Positions 9,501 to 19,706 of a stretch of DNA of 64,000 nt are shown piece by piece. Position 1 is the stretch's first letter; the number at the start of each line of letters is the position of its first letter. The translations under genes and the position numbers were made by a program. The stretch is from Hyphomicrobiales bacterium (GTDB taxonomy: Bacteria > Pseudomonadota > Alphaproteobacteria > Rhizobiales > Rhizobiaceae): contig UEHQ01000002.1 of the NCBI GenBank assembly GCA_900489925.1, forward strand, positions 62,001 through 126,000. Direction: 5' to 3'. The notes below the pieces were generated by a model. That model saw only the letters and a program-made list of their open reading frames with translations, was not told the origin of the DNA and searched no databases.

Positions 9501-10364
9501 ATGCTGCCACTCTTCGACATGATGATGCAGGCGCAGAACGGCGCGGCGATGGACGCGGTCTCCCGGCAGTTCAACCTTGCACAGGAACAGGCAACGAAAG
9601 CCATGGCCGCGCTGATGCCGGCATTTTCGGCCGGGTTGAAACGCAGCACCAGCAACCCCTACGATTTCATGGGGTTGATGCAGGCGGTCGCGTCGGGAAA
9701 CTACGCCCGGTACTTCGAGGACATGAGCAGGGCCTTCACGCCGCAGGGGATCTCTGACGGCAACAACATCCTTGCGCAACTGTTCGGCTCGAAAGAGGTG
9801 TCGCGCGCGGTCGCGGCGCAGGCGGCACAGATGACCGGCATCGGGCAGGAAATCTACAAGCAGATGCTGCCTGTTATGGCCGGCACGTTGATGGGCGGAC
9901 TGTTCAAGCAATCGATGGGACAGATGAATGCGCCGGTAAACCCCTTCGTCAACACGGCGATGGGGGAGAGCATTCAGCAGTGGCTGCAGAGCACCGGCTT
10001 TGCGCCGCGGGAAAAACCAGCTCCCGAGCCGAGCATCTTCGATAATCCGTTCACGCAGGCCATGCAGCTGATGTTCAGCGTGCCAAAGCCGGAGCCTGAG
10101 AAGCCAGCCATCAACCCGTTCCTCGACAACCCCTTCGCCAAGGCCTTTCAGGAGATGATGGGCAATCTTGGAAAGCCGGTGGCGCCGCCGGCGGCGGAGC
10201 CTCCCAAGGCGAAGGCCAAGGCCGAAACGGAAAGCTACATGGACATGCTGAACACCATGTTCGACAGCGGCCTGGAAGTGCAGAAGAGCTACCAGAAGAG
10301 TATGGAAGCAATCTTCGAAACCTATATGCCGAAGGCGCCGCCCGCTTCCCCTCCCAAGGCATAA
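9501..10364 (+). CDS. DUF937-domain protein
   Basis: A 287-residue protein rich in Met, Ala, Gln and Pro, resembling the DUF937 family of unknown function. The first 150 residues are helical and glycine/methionine rich (ILAQLFGSKEVSRAVAAQAA, GTLMGGLFKQSMGQMN), which fits the DUF937 pattern of LFG-x-K/S and GGL motifs. There follow two similar short blocks, SIFDNPFTQAMQLM and NPFLDNPFAKAFQEMM, then a low-complexity PPAAEPPKAKAKAE linker and a C-terminal helix. There is no signal peptide or membrane segment. Function cannot be assigned. Confidence 0.75.
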   Translation: MLPLFDMMMQAQNGAAMDAVSRQFNLAQEQATKAMAALMPAFSAGLKRSTSNPYDFMGLMQAVASGNYARYFEDMSRAFTPQGISDGNNILAQLFGSKEVSRAVAAQAAQMTGIGQEIYKQMLPVMAGTLMGGLFKQSMGQMNAPVNPFVNTAMGESIQQWLQSTGFAPREKPAPEPSIFDNPFTQAMQLMFSVPKPEPEKPAINPFLDNPFAKAFQEMMGNLGKPVAPPAAEPPKAKAKAETESYMDMLNTMFDSGLEVQKSYQKSMEAIFETYMPKAPPASPPKA

Positions 10365-10399
10365 AAAAACCCGGAGACGGCTTGGGGCCGGCACCGGGT
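10363..10399 (-). terminator. Rho-independent terminator of the DUF1127 gene
   Basis: ACCCGG (10369-10374) and CCGGGT (10394-10399) form a stem. On the minus strand it is followed directly by a run of seven T residues (complement of 10363-10369). It lies 50 nt past the DUF1127 stop and abuts the convergent DUF937 gene, so it may also insulate the two. Confidence 0.7.
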
Positions 10400-10449
10400 A
10401 AGAAGCAGGGCTATTGGCTATCACCCTGCGGGGAAAACTGGGGCCGGCC

Positions 10450-10749
10450 CTACTCCTCGTGGGACCGGAACATCGAATTGCGTGCGCGATTGCGCGCCGA
10501 ACGCGTCAAGTGATCCGACGGATCCTCGAAGAAGGTCGACGTAAGAAACGCCGAGGTCAGATCAGCCCGGGACAGGCCGATATCCTTCAACTGATTGTCG
10601 TCGAGCTCATGCAGGCGATTGAGCTCCATACGGTTGCGGAACACGCGCAGTACGGATGCCAACGGTGCAAAAGCATAGCCAAGACGCTGTACAAACGTCA
10701 TGCTGGCCTGGTTGCAGTCGAGTTCAAGTATCCGGTCTGTCGTGCGCAT
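10450..10749 (-). CDS. DUF1127-domain small protein
   Basis: A 99-residue protein with the DUF1127 signature ELNRLHELDDNQLKDIGLSR in the middle, a short arginine/leucine-rich motif of alphaproteobacteria. Small DUF1127 proteins have been linked to RNA turnover and to phosphate and carbon metabolism in Agrobacterium; whether this longer copy behaves likewise is unknown. The ATG at 10749 has AAGGA 7 nt upstream and is chosen over an in-frame start at 10800. The gene is monocistronic, with a clear terminator downstream. Confidence 0.85.
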   Translation of the reverse strand: MRTTDRILELDCNQASMTFVQRLGYAFAPLASVLRVFRNRMELNRLHELDDNQLKDIGLSRADLTSAFLTSTFFEDPSDHLTRSARNRARNSMFRSHEE

Positions 10750-10950
10750 GGGACGATCCTTTCGTTGGCGCGCAACAACCCACCCTTCCCGCGAGGTCAA
10801 ACGGGAAGAAGCAAGTTGAAATCGGAGCGGACAGGCAGGGCGCCGGTCCTTCGCTGTGATTGATTTGCACGTTCAAGATGCCAAACGGCTATTGATCAGT
10901 CCAACGAATGTTTCTAATGATTATCATCAGAGATCGTTATAGGTGAGCTC

Positions 10951-11907
10951 ATGTCCGCGCCTCTTGATATTGACCAGTTGCAGACCTTCATCGCCATCGT
11001 GGATTCCGGCAGCTTCACGAAGGCCGCCGATCGCGTCTACAAGACGCAGTCCGCCGTCTCCATGCAGATGCGACGCCTCGAGGAGCGCATCGGCAAACAG
11101 CTGTTCATCAAGGACGGCCGCGGCAACCGGCTGACGTCGGAAGGCGAAAAGCTGCTGAACTATGCCCGGCGCATGATCCGCCTCAACAACGAGGCCATCG
11201 CGGCCTTCGACGACAATCGTCTCGAGGGAACGCTGCGCATCGGAACGCCGGACGACTACGCCGACCGCTATATGCCGGAGATCATCGGCCGCTTCGCCAA
11301 GACGCACCCGAATGTCGAGATCTACATCGTCTGCGAACCCTCCGTGGATCTTGCCGAGCGCATCACGCGCGGCGAGCTCGACGTTGCACTCGTGACGCAC
11401 AACCCGCGCGAACGCATGTCGGACGTGGTACGAACGGAGCCGCTTTGCTGGGTCGGCTCGGCGAACCACCCGATCCGTGACGACGCGCCAGTTCCGCTCG
11501 CCGTCGGACGACGCGACTGTCAGTGGCGTCAGCTTGCCTGCTCGGCGCTCGATGCGGTCGGCCGCGAACACCAGATCCTCTTCACCAGCTGGTCCTGCAC
11601 GGTTATCGCGGCTGCGGTTCTTGCCGGCATGGCCGTCTCCGTCATGCCGGAATCGGCGCTGCGCACCGGCATGAAGGTGCTGAGCCAGGCAGACGGTTTC
11701 CCCGCCCTGCCCCCGGTTCAGATCGGCATCATGAAGCGGCCCGGCGTTTCGATCTCGCTGATGAACGCGATCACGGCGCATATCAGCGCCTGCCTCGACA
11801 ACATCACGCCAGCGGTTATCGAGGAAACGCTCGATGCGGACCTGAAGAACGCCTACGGCCGGGTAGAACCCCGGCTCAAGGTCGCCAACGCAGTCCCGAG
11901 CTGGTAA
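10951..11907 (+). CDS. LysR-family transcriptional regulator (LrhA/HexA-like)
   Basis: A 318-residue LysR regulator. The DNA-binding domain is LDIDQLQTFIAIVDSGSFTK followed by SAVSMQMRRLEERIGKQLF and RLTSEGEKLLNYARRM, closest to the LrhA/HexA branch. The effector domain contains LRIGTPDDYADRYMPEIIG and SWSCTVIAAAVLAGMAVSVM. It stops 3 nt from the converging TetR gene. No target is indicated by context: the upstream gene (DUF1127) is divergent, across about 200 bp that includes an AT-rich TGATTATCATCA stretch that could be an operator. Confidence 0.9.
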   Translation: MSAPLDIDQLQTFIAIVDSGSFTKAADRVYKTQSAVSMQMRRLEERIGKQLFIKDGRGNRLTSEGEKLLNYARRMIRLNNEAIAAFDDNRLEGTLRIGTPDDYADRYMPEIIGRFAKTHPNVEIYIVCEPSVDLAERITRGELDVALVTHNPRERMSDVVRTEPLCWVGSANHPIRDDAPVPLAVGRRDCQWRQLACSALDAVGREHQILFTSWSCTVIAAAVLAGMAVSVMPESALRTGMKVLSQADGFPALPPVQIGIMKRPGVSISLMNAITAHISACLDNITPAVIEETLDADLKNAYGRVEPRLKVANAVPSW

Positions 11908-11910
11908 TTA

Positions 11911-12543
11911 TCAGGCGGGAACAGCCGAGAAGAAGGAAGAGCGGATCACGCCCTTCCATTCTTCCAGAATGCGCTTGGCAAGCGACGCCTCGCTGACGAC
12001 CGCGAGGCGAATGGATGCGCCGATCAGATGGCTGAAAAGGTAGGCGCGGGCTTCCATATCGACAGTCGTCAATTCCGGCGCGATGCGGCGCACCGCGTTG
12101 TGGAAGATATCGGCAATGCGCGTGGAATGCTCGATGTTCAGGCGCAGGAGATCCTGGTCGGTCTCTGTTCCCATCCAGATCCCGAGGTAGGCAGCGTCGT
12201 TGCGATACTCGTCATAGTGCCAGTCGATGGTCGTCGCGAGCACGTCGAGCGCGTCATCGACTGAATCAACCTTTGAAAAGGCGTCGGAAATTCTGGCCTG
12301 GATGGTAGACGCGTGCCGGTCGAACAGCGCTTTGACGATCGCGGCCTTTTCCGGGAAATACTGATACACCGAGCCGATCGGTACCTTGGCAGCAATTGCG
12401 AGTTCCGTCATGCGCATGGCGCTGACACCCTTTTCGGCGATCAGCCCTGCCGCAGCGGATAAAATGAGGTCCAGCCTCTGGATGCTGCGTTCCTGTTTTG
12501 GCTTCCTGCGGAGGCCGATGCGATCAAAATTTTCGACGTTCAT
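11911..12543 (-). CDS. TetR-family transcriptional regulator
   Basis: A 210-residue TetR-type repressor. The N-terminal HTH is visible at about residues 14-60: RSIQRLDLILSAAAGLIAEK, MRMTELAIAAKVPIGSVYQY and FPEKAAIVKALF. The C-terminal ligand-binding half is helical and unassigned. The ATG at 12543 has GGGGA upstream and is preferred to starts further out. Neighbours give no clear target. The perfect palindrome at 12676-12702 lies 133 bp upstream and might be an operator, though it could instead terminate the dienelactone hydrolase transcript. Confidence 0.9.
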   Translation of the reverse strand: MNVENFDRIGLRRKPKQERSIQRLDLILSAAAGLIAEKGVSAMRMTELAIAAKVPIGSVYQYFPEKAAIVKALFDRHASTIQARISDAFSKVDSVDDALDVLATTIDWHYDEYRNDAAYLGIWMGTETDQDLLRLNIEHSTRIADIFHNAVRRIAPELTTVDMEARAYLFSHLIGASIRLAVVSEASLAKRILEEWKGVIRSSFFSAVPA

Positions 12544-12675
12544 GTCGTTCCCCAACCAGCGTTTTTTTACCGCGCGGAAGATCGCTCCAACCGGCGCGTT
12601 GGCCGATATGGCATGCAGGTCTTCATGGTGGGTAAACGAGAAGCATCGAATTTTAACGATTTCGAAAAGCATAAA

Positions 12676-12702
12676 CAAATCGGGGCGATACACCCCGATT
12701 TG
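12676..12702. promoter_or_regulatory. Perfect 10-bp inverted repeat between dienelactone hydrolase and tetR
   Basis: CAAATCGGGG (12676-12685) and CCCCGATTTG (12693-12702) are exact reverse complements around a 7-nt loop. The 314-bp gap 12544-12857 holds no gene. On the minus strand the stem is followed by TTTATGCTTTTCG, so it could be a terminator for the gene ending at 12858; alternatively it is an operator for the TetR gene. The sequence alone does not decide. Confidence 0.55.
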
Positions 12703-12857
12703 GTCGTTTTTGGCGATGGTTTTGCGCGGCCGCATTGCACTGAAATGCTGAACATGTCGGCTTTGCAGCCGTGCTGTGTCTCAAGAGCGACGCGCGCACC
12801 TGATTCGTCGTCCGAATGACCGGCTTGACGTGTGCCGGCTACAGCGTGGCCGCCGGG

Positions 12858-13733
12858 TCAGGAAAGGTTCTTCTTCAGAAACTCGATCGTTCTGCCCCAG
12901 GCGAGATCGGCAGCCTTCTTGTCGTAGCGCGCCGCCGACGTGTCGTTGTTAAAGGCATGGTTGGCGCCCTCATAGACAAAGATCTGGAAGTCCTTGCCTG
13001 ATGCCTCGAGTGCCTTCTTGTAGGCATCGATGCCGGCATTGGTGCGATCATCCAGGCCGGCATAGTGCAACATCAGAGCCGCCTTGATGTTCGGTACGTC
13101 CGCCGCTGCCGGCTGCATGCCGTAATAGGCGACGCCAGCCTTCAACTCGGGCGACTTTGTCGCGAGCCGGTTGACGACACCGCCACCCCAGCAGAAGCCG
13201 ACGACGCCGACCTTGCCGTTGGTTCCATCAAGCTTCGACAGGTAGGCCACAGTGGCCTCGGCGTTGGCGACGGTGGCATTCGGATCAAGCTTGCTGAACA
13301 TGTCGCGGGCCTTGTCCTCGTCTTCAGGCGTGCCGCCCTGCAGCGACAAGAAATCGGGCGCCAGTGCCACGAACCCTTCCAGCGCCACACGCCGCGCGAC
13401 GTCCTTGATATGCGGATTGAGGCCGCGGTTTTCGTGAATGACGATGACCGCGCCGAGTTTGCCAGAGGCATTCTTCGGTTCGACGAGGTAGCCTTTCATT
13501 TCGCCGCCGCTGCCGGGATAGGTCACATCCTTGGCCGTCAGGCGATCGTCGGTGGCGGAGATCACCTCGGCGCTGGCTTTGTTGGCGGCCAGCATCGGCG
13601 CGATCACCGCAGCAGCACTTGCAGACCCTGCAAGCTTTGCCAGCTTGTCCATGAAGTTGCGCCGATCAAGCGTCAGATGCGTGTATTCGTCGTAGGCATT
13701 GATCATTGCCTGCGTGATCTCCGGCTTGTCCAT
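12858..13733 (-). CDS. Dienelactone hydrolase family protein with Tat-like signal
   Basis: A 291-residue alpha/beta hydrolase of the dienelactone hydrolase family. The nucleophile motif is GFCWGGG (cysteine), with the acid in the YAGLDDRTN region and the histidine in EGANHAFNN; HENRGLNPH is also typical. Residues 23-60 (DRRNFMDKLAKLAGSASA...) look like a twin-arginine signal after an unusual 20-residue lead, so export is likely. AGAGGAG sits 6 nt before the ATG at 13733; an in-frame extension to 13973 has no such support. The natural substrate is unknown. Confidence 0.88.
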   Translation of the reverse strand: MDKPEITQAMINAYDEYTHLTLDRRNFMDKLAKLAGSASAAAVIAPMLAANKASAEVISATDDRLTAKDVTYPGSGGEMKGYLVEPKNASGKLGAVIVIHENRGLNPHIKDVARRVALEGFVALAPDFLSLQGGTPEDEDKARDMFSKLDPNATVANAEATVAYLSKLDGTNGKVGVVGFCWGGGVVNRLATKSPELKAGVAYYGMQPAAADVPNIKAALMLHYAGLDDRTNAGIDAYKKALEASGKDFQIFVYEGANHAFNNDTSAARYDKKAADLAWGRTIEFLKKNLS

Positions 13734-13827
13734 GTCGAGCTCCTCTTTCCCTACCCAAGGTCCTTGCCTGGGAAGAAACATAGGACGGAGGCCGAAAACG
13801 CCGAAACAAAACTGCGTTACTCCGGAT

Positions 13828-14259
13828 TCACCCGTTCGGGAACGCCATCCAGACGGCAAGCCAGCCCCACATGATGCCCAGAACGACATAGCCGGCGGCA
13901 AAGAGCGGGCTGCGGTAACGGATCCGGTTGCTCGTGACATGCACGAAGGCCTGAGCGTAGCGCAGAGCAACAAAGACCCATGCCAGGATCACCGCGATGA
14001 GATTGTCGGCTTCAGTGATGTAGAGCAGAATGCAGCAGACATAGAACAACACCGGCAGCTCGAACTGGTTGGCAATGCAGTTCTTGACGAACAGGCTTTC
14101 GGGCGGCTCGCTGCGGTTTTCACGGTAATCGGATATCTGGACCTTGCCGGCCCGGACCATCTGCTGCCGGCGGTAGCTGAGCAGCCCATAGAGCGCGTAA
14201 ACCAGCGCCACATGGGCAATGATTGGCCAGAACATTTCATAGCCTGTCATGCCGCTCAT
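13828..14259 (-). CDS. MAPEG-family membrane protein
   Basis: A 143-residue integral membrane protein with four hydrophobic segments, matching the MAPEG family (membrane-associated eicosanoid and glutathione metabolism proteins). Visible: FVKNCIANQFELPVLFY in the middle, the conserved N..E.P.LFY core, followed by ALRYAQAFVHVTSNRIRYR, the R..H...N....R pattern near the third helix. It lies 103 bp downstream of an unknown membrane protein gene. A glutathione-linked role is possible from the family but not shown. Confidence 0.85.
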   Translation of the reverse strand: MSGMTGYEMFWPIIAHVALVYALYGLLSYRRQQMVRAGKVQISDYRENRSEPPESLFVKNCIANQFELPVLFYVCCILLYITEADNLIAVILAWVFVALRYAQAFVHVTSNRIRYRSPLFAAGYVVLGIMWGWLAVWMAFPNG

Positions 14260-14362
14260 ATGGTCTTCTCCTTGCTGCTTCTGCTTTGATTTCAGAGCTG
14301 TAGAGGAAAAGGCCGGGCGGTGCCAGTCACATGCCCGTCAGGAATGACGTACCGCCAGATCC

Positions 14363-14926
14363 CTAACCGGCGTCCCGATCAGTGGGCGGCATCATGCGGA
14401 CGATGGCGAAACGGACGATGACGATCAGGCAGATCGCCAGGCCCGCGAATTTTACCCGAGTCATCCAGGGCAGAACCTGTGCGGCCAGATCTACCCAGCT
14501 GCTGTCGCCGAACGCGACAAGGCTGGAGATGTTCTCGCCATAGTCGGCAATGCCGTAGACGAAGGGTAGGACGTAGACGAGCTTCGCGAGGGAGGGATGG
14601 ATCGATCGGCCGAAATAGGAACCGCCAACCTCAAGCCGCATGAGGATCAGCAACAGCAGAGCCGTCAACAGGGCCGGGAATACGATCTCCGGACCCCAGT
14701 ACATCGCCCGCAGAAGCTTGTCGGCGACCTCGTTCTGGTCGAGCAGTCGTTGCATCTTGCCGACCGTGAGCGCGTCGTAGCCGGCAAAATAGGTATCGAG
14801 GACCGCCTGCCCGGTCTCATGCTTGAACGGAATGACAAATCCAAATGTCGTCCATGCAAGCACGCCCAGGCAGAGGGCCGCGAGCAGCGCGATGATCCAG
14901 AGCGGAATACGGCTGCCCGAATTCAT
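14363..14926 (-). CDS. Conserved integral membrane protein, unknown function
   Basis: A 187-residue protein with about four hydrophobic segments: IIALLAALCLGVLAWTTFGF near the N-terminus, FPALLTALLLLILM, LAKLVYVLPFVYGIADY, and FAGLAICLIVIVRFAIV near the end. No enzymatic motif is visible. It begins 2 nt after the guaB stop, so it is almost certainly cotranscribed with guaB. I do not recognise a named family. Confidence 0.8.
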   Translation of the reverse strand: MNSGSRIPLWIIALLAALCLGVLAWTTFGFVIPFKHETGQAVLDTYFAGYDALTVGKMQRLLDQNEVADKLLRAMYWGPEIVFPALLTALLLLILMRLEVGGSYFGRSIHPSLAKLVYVLPFVYGIADYGENISSLVAFGDSSWVDLAAQVLPWMTRVKFAGLAICLIVIVRFAIVRMMPPTDRDAG

Positions 14927-14928
14927 GC

Positions 14929-16428
<1,500 letters not shown>

Positions 16429-16540
16429 TTACGAAAAATGCTGCCTCACCCGGAACGAGTCGTCCGCACCGGCGATGTGCAAGGTTTGCTTTGGAAGTTG
16501 GCGAGGGCTGGTAACACGTCTATGACAGGAAGGGAATAGT

Positions 16541-16567
16541 AAAAAGCCCGGCGCGGCTGCCGGGCTT
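16541..16567 (-). terminator. Rho-independent terminator of the MBL-fold gene
   Basis: A perfect 9-bp stem, AAGCCCGGC (16544-16552) and GCCGGGCTT (16559-16567), with a T-run (complement of 16541-16545) on the minus-strand side. It lies 24 nt after the MBL-fold gene stop and upstream of guaB. Confidence 0.85.
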
Positions 16568-16590
16568 GGTATGGCTGCCATGCAGCGTGC

Positions 16591-17583
16591 TCAGAGGTCG
16601 AACTGATAGGTCTTCGGCACGAAGCGGTAACCGGTGTCGTAGGTCTCGACAAAGCCGACGGCCGGAAACGGCATATGGTATCCTAGGAAGGCAACCTTGT
16701 CGGCCGCGATCATGTCGAACACCTTCTTGCGGGTGGCCGCGGCCTGCGCCTTGTCCATGTCGAAGCGAACCTCCCACTCGGGCCTTTGCAGCGAAAGAAC
16801 GTAGTGGTTGGCGGTATCGCCGGTCGCGACCAGGCGCTTGCCGTCGGACTCCACATGGAAAATCATGTGGCCGGGCGTGTGCCCCGGCGCCAGCATGGCG
16901 GTGATGCCGCCAGCGACCGTGTCGCCTTCCCCGATGAACGTCATCTTCTCGGCAAAGGGAACCACGTTCGCGAGCACCGCCTTGTGGCCGCCTTCAGCAG
17001 GCGTGCCTTCGCGCGCCTTGTCCGTCCAGAAGTCATATTCGGTCTTGCCGGCAACATAACGGGCGTTCTTGAACGCCGGCGCTCCGGCTTCCATGAGCCC
17101 GCCAATGTGATCGCCATGCAGATGGGTCAGCGCCACGACGGTGATATCATCCGGCGAATAGCCGGCAGCCTTCAGCCCATCGCGAAGCAGGCCGGCGCCC
17201 CGCGCCCGGCCACCCTCGCCGAATCCGGTATCGACCAGGATGACATCGGAGCCGGTGTCGATCACCGTCGGCGCATAGGCGTTGACGAACTTGTCGGTCG
17301 GCAGGAAGTTCTTTGCAAGCAACTCCTGAACCGTTTCCGGCTTCTGGTTGGTCCCGAAGGTTTCATACGGCTTCTCGGCCACGCTCGCGCCGTCCTTGAT
17401 GACGGTGAAGTTGAAGGAGCCGAGTTTGAATCTGTTGAACTGAGGCTGCGTCGTCGCATCCATCTTTGTCTTATCTCCACTTGCAGCCATTGCGGCCGTC
17501 TGTCTCAAAATCGCCGGCGCCGCCAGCAGGCCAATGCCCGCAGCACAGAACGCGCGCCGTCTTATCCCCGTCGACGTTGCCAT
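16591..17583 (-). CDS. Secreted MBL-fold metallohydrolase
   Basis: A 330-residue metallo-beta-lactamase-fold hydrolase. The zinc motif is LTHLHGDHIGG (HxHxDH), with further ligands in LAPGHTPGHMIFH, TGDTANH and GYHMPFP. The N-terminus GIRRRAFCAAGIGLLAAPAI is a twin-arginine signal. GGAAGG precedes the ATG at 17583; the frame continues upstream without a comparable start. The fold covers lactonases, sulfatases and others; the substrate is not evident. It is divergent from the MFS exporter across 253 bp. Confidence 0.9.
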   Translation of the reverse strand: MATSTGIRRRAFCAAGIGLLAAPAILRQTAAMAASGDKTKMDATTQPQFNRFKLGSFNFTVIKDGASVAEKPYETFGTNQKPETVQELLAKNFLPTDKFVNAYAPTVIDTGSDVILVDTGFGEGGRARGAGLLRDGLKAAGYSPDDITVVALTHLHGDHIGGLMEAGAPAFKNARYVAGKTEYDFWTDKAREGTPAEGGHKAVLANVVPFAEKMTFIGEGDTVAGGITAMLAPGHTPGHMIFHVESDGKRLVATGDTANHYVLSLQRPEWEVRFDMDKAQAAATRKKVFDMIAADKVAFLGYHMPFPAVGFVETYDTGYRFVPKTYQFDL

Positions 17584-17836
17584 ATCCCATCCTTCCAATA
17601 ACGCACGGCACCTTCGCCGCACAGCCCCCATGCCGAGCCGACCGCCTTCATCTGGCAATTGCCCGATACAAACATATGTCAATCTTGACCGTTGAATTTG
17701 CTGAACAAGCAGTCTCACGCAGACGTGATGCAAACGTGTTTTCAAAGCCGATTGAGGGGTTGGCAGAGATACGTACGAGGAATACAGAGCACTGGCCTTC
17801 CAAGCCGCCTTCGCCAGACATTCAAGGCTGTCGCGC

Positions 17837-19261
17837 ATGAACCGCATCGTTCCGTTGATCCTCGCCGTCGCTCTGTTCATGGAGCAGATGGACTCCACCG
17901 TCATCTCGACCGCCCTGCCAGCAATCGCCAACGATCTGCATGTCGGGCCGATCACGCTGAAACTTGCGCTGACCTCCTACATGGTGTCGCTGGCGGTCTT
18001 CATTCCGATCAGCGGCTGGATGGCGGACAGGTTCGGCGCCAAGCGTATCTTCCGGCTGGCGATTTGCGTGTTCGTCGTCGGCTCGATCTTTTGCGCGGCA
18101 TCGTCAGGGCTTATCGAATTCGTCTGCGCCCGTTTCCTGCAGGGCATGGGCGGCGCGATGATGACACCGGTGGGGCGTCTGGTGCTGCTGCGCACGACGA
18201 AGCGAAGCGATCTCGTCTCGGCCATGGCGCTGCTGACGATCCCGGCGCTGGTCGGACCGCTTGCTGGGCCGCCGCTCGGCGGCTTCATCACCACCTATTT
18301 CACCTGGCACTGGATCTTCCTCATCAACGTGCCGGTCGGCATTGTCGGTGTTTGGCTCGCCACGATCTTTCTTCCAGAGGTCGAAGCCACGGCGCCCCCG
18401 AAGCTTGACGTCACCGGCTTCATATTGACCTCGTTTGCCGCAGCTGGCGTCGTGTTCGGCCTGTCGGTGGTGAGCCTGCCTGCGCTCCCGCCCATCATCG
18501 GCATCGCGGCAACGGCGATTGGGCTGGTTTGCGGTGCGCTGTACGTGCGCCATGCGCGGCGCCACCCGGCGCCGATCCTCAATCTCAAACTGTTCCGCAA
18601 CCCGACATTCAGGGCGTCGACCACGGGCGGAACACTCTTTCGCATCTGCATCGGCGCGATGCCTTTCCTGACACCGCTGATGCTGCAGCTCGGCTTCGGG
18701 CTGACGCCCTTTCAATCGGGGCTCATCACCTTTGCCGGCGCGATCGGCGCGATCACCACGAAGTTCATGGCGCGACGCGTTTTCGCGGCGGTGGGCTTCC
18801 GGACGACCCTGCTGACGGCCGCGGGTGTGACGACGCTCGTGACTGTGACGACGGGTTTCTTTACACCGGAAACGCCGCATCTCGTCATCATCGGCATCCT
18901 GCTGATCGGCGGCTTCTCCCGCTCCTTCTTCTTCACCGGCGTCAACGCGCTTGCCTATGCAGACATCGACGATGCACAGGCGAGCCAGGCGACATCGATG
19001 AGTTCGGTCATGCAGCAGATCAGCCTGGCTCTTGGTGTTGCTGTTGCCGCAGCGATCCTCGAGACGTCGATCTACCTACGCGGCGAGGAATTGCAGGTGG
19101 TGGATTTCCACATCGCCTTCTACGTGATCGCACTGCTGACCGTGGTCGCCACTCTCCCGTTCATCCGCATGGACAAGAACGCCGGCGCGCTGGTCTCCGG
19201 CCATCGCGCCAAGGCTCTGACACCGGCAGGCGTCGAGGCTGAGCAGCAGGCGGTAAAATAG
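17837..19261 (+). CDS. MFS transporter, DHA2 (14-TM) drug-export type
   Basis: A 474-residue major facilitator protein with about 14 hydrophobic segments, like the EmrB/QacA (DHA2) drug:proton antiporters. Seen: EQMDSTVISTALPAIANDL (the DHA2 motif D1 region), SGWMADRFGAKRIF (motif A between helices 2 and 3), ARFLQGMGGAMMTPVGRL (motif B), and GPLAGPPLGGFITTYFTWHW (motif C). No membrane-fusion partner gene is adjacent, so it probably acts alone in the inner membrane. It ends 1 nt before the convergent VOC gene. Substrate unknown. Confidence 0.9.
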   Translation: MNRIVPLILAVALFMEQMDSTVISTALPAIANDLHVGPITLKLALTSYMVSLAVFIPISGWMADRFGAKRIFRLAICVFVVGSIFCAASSGLIEFVCARFLQGMGGAMMTPVGRLVLLRTTKRSDLVSAMALLTIPALVGPLAGPPLGGFITTYFTWHWIFLINVPVGIVGVWLATIFLPEVEATAPPKLDVTGFILTSFAAAGVVFGLSVVSLPALPPIIGIAATAIGLVCGALYVRHARRHPAPILNLKLFRNPTFRASTTGGTLFRICIGAMPFLTPLMLQLGFGLTPFQSGLITFAGAIGAITTKFMARRVFAAVGFRTTLLTAAGVTTLVTVTTGFFTPETPHLVIIGILLIGGFSRSFFFTGVNALAYADIDDAQASQATSMSSVMQQISLALGVAVAAAILETSIYLRGEELQVVDFHIAFYVIALLTVVATLPFIRMDKNAGALVSGHRAKALTPAGVEAEQQAVK

Positions 19262-19645
19262 TTATTCCGGCCGCTCGCAAACCGCGCTGAGCTTGTTGCC
19301 ATCCAGATCGCGGACGTAGGCGGCGTAGAAGCTGGCATGAAACGGCCTCAGCCCCGGCTTGCCCTCATCGATGCCGCCCGCGGCGATGGCGGCGGCATAG
19401 AAGGCATCGACATCCGCCCGACTTTCAGCGGCAAGCGCCACCATCGAGCCGTTGCCATTCGATGCCCGCCGGCGATTGAAGGGGGTGACGATCCACAGCC
19501 GGCAACGGCTGTCGCCATCGGCGGCATAGCCGATCTCCTCTTCCGAAAAGCGCTGGAGCTTGTAGCCGAGAAGCGGGAGCACGACGTCATAAAAGCGTCG
19601 GGCTCGATCGATGTCGTTCGTTCCGAGAGTGACGTAAAGCAGCAT
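19262..19645 (-). CDS. VOC-family (glyoxalase/dioxygenase fold) protein
   Basis: A 127-residue protein with the vicinal oxygen chelate fold pattern: it starts MLLYVTLGTNDIDRARRFYD, has ALAAESRADVDAFYAAAIAA in the second module, and ends YAAYVRDLDGNKLSAVCE, with the terminal glutamate position typical of VOC metal ligands. The family includes glyoxalase I, fosfomycin resistance proteins and ring-cleaving dioxygenases; this resembles the small rhizobial glyoxalase-like group with no known substrate. It is monocistronic. Confidence 0.85.
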   Translation of the reverse strand: MLLYVTLGTNDIDRARRFYDVVLPLLGYKLQRFSEEEIGYAADGDSRCRLWIVTPFNRRRASNGNGSMVALAAESRADVDAFYAAAIAAGGIDEGKPGLRPFHASFYAAYVRDLDGNKLSAVCERPE

Positions 19646-19706
19646 AGATATCCGCGGTCATTTCAGTCCTGGGGAGCTCTATATTCGACCCAGAACGACC
19701 GAAAGA

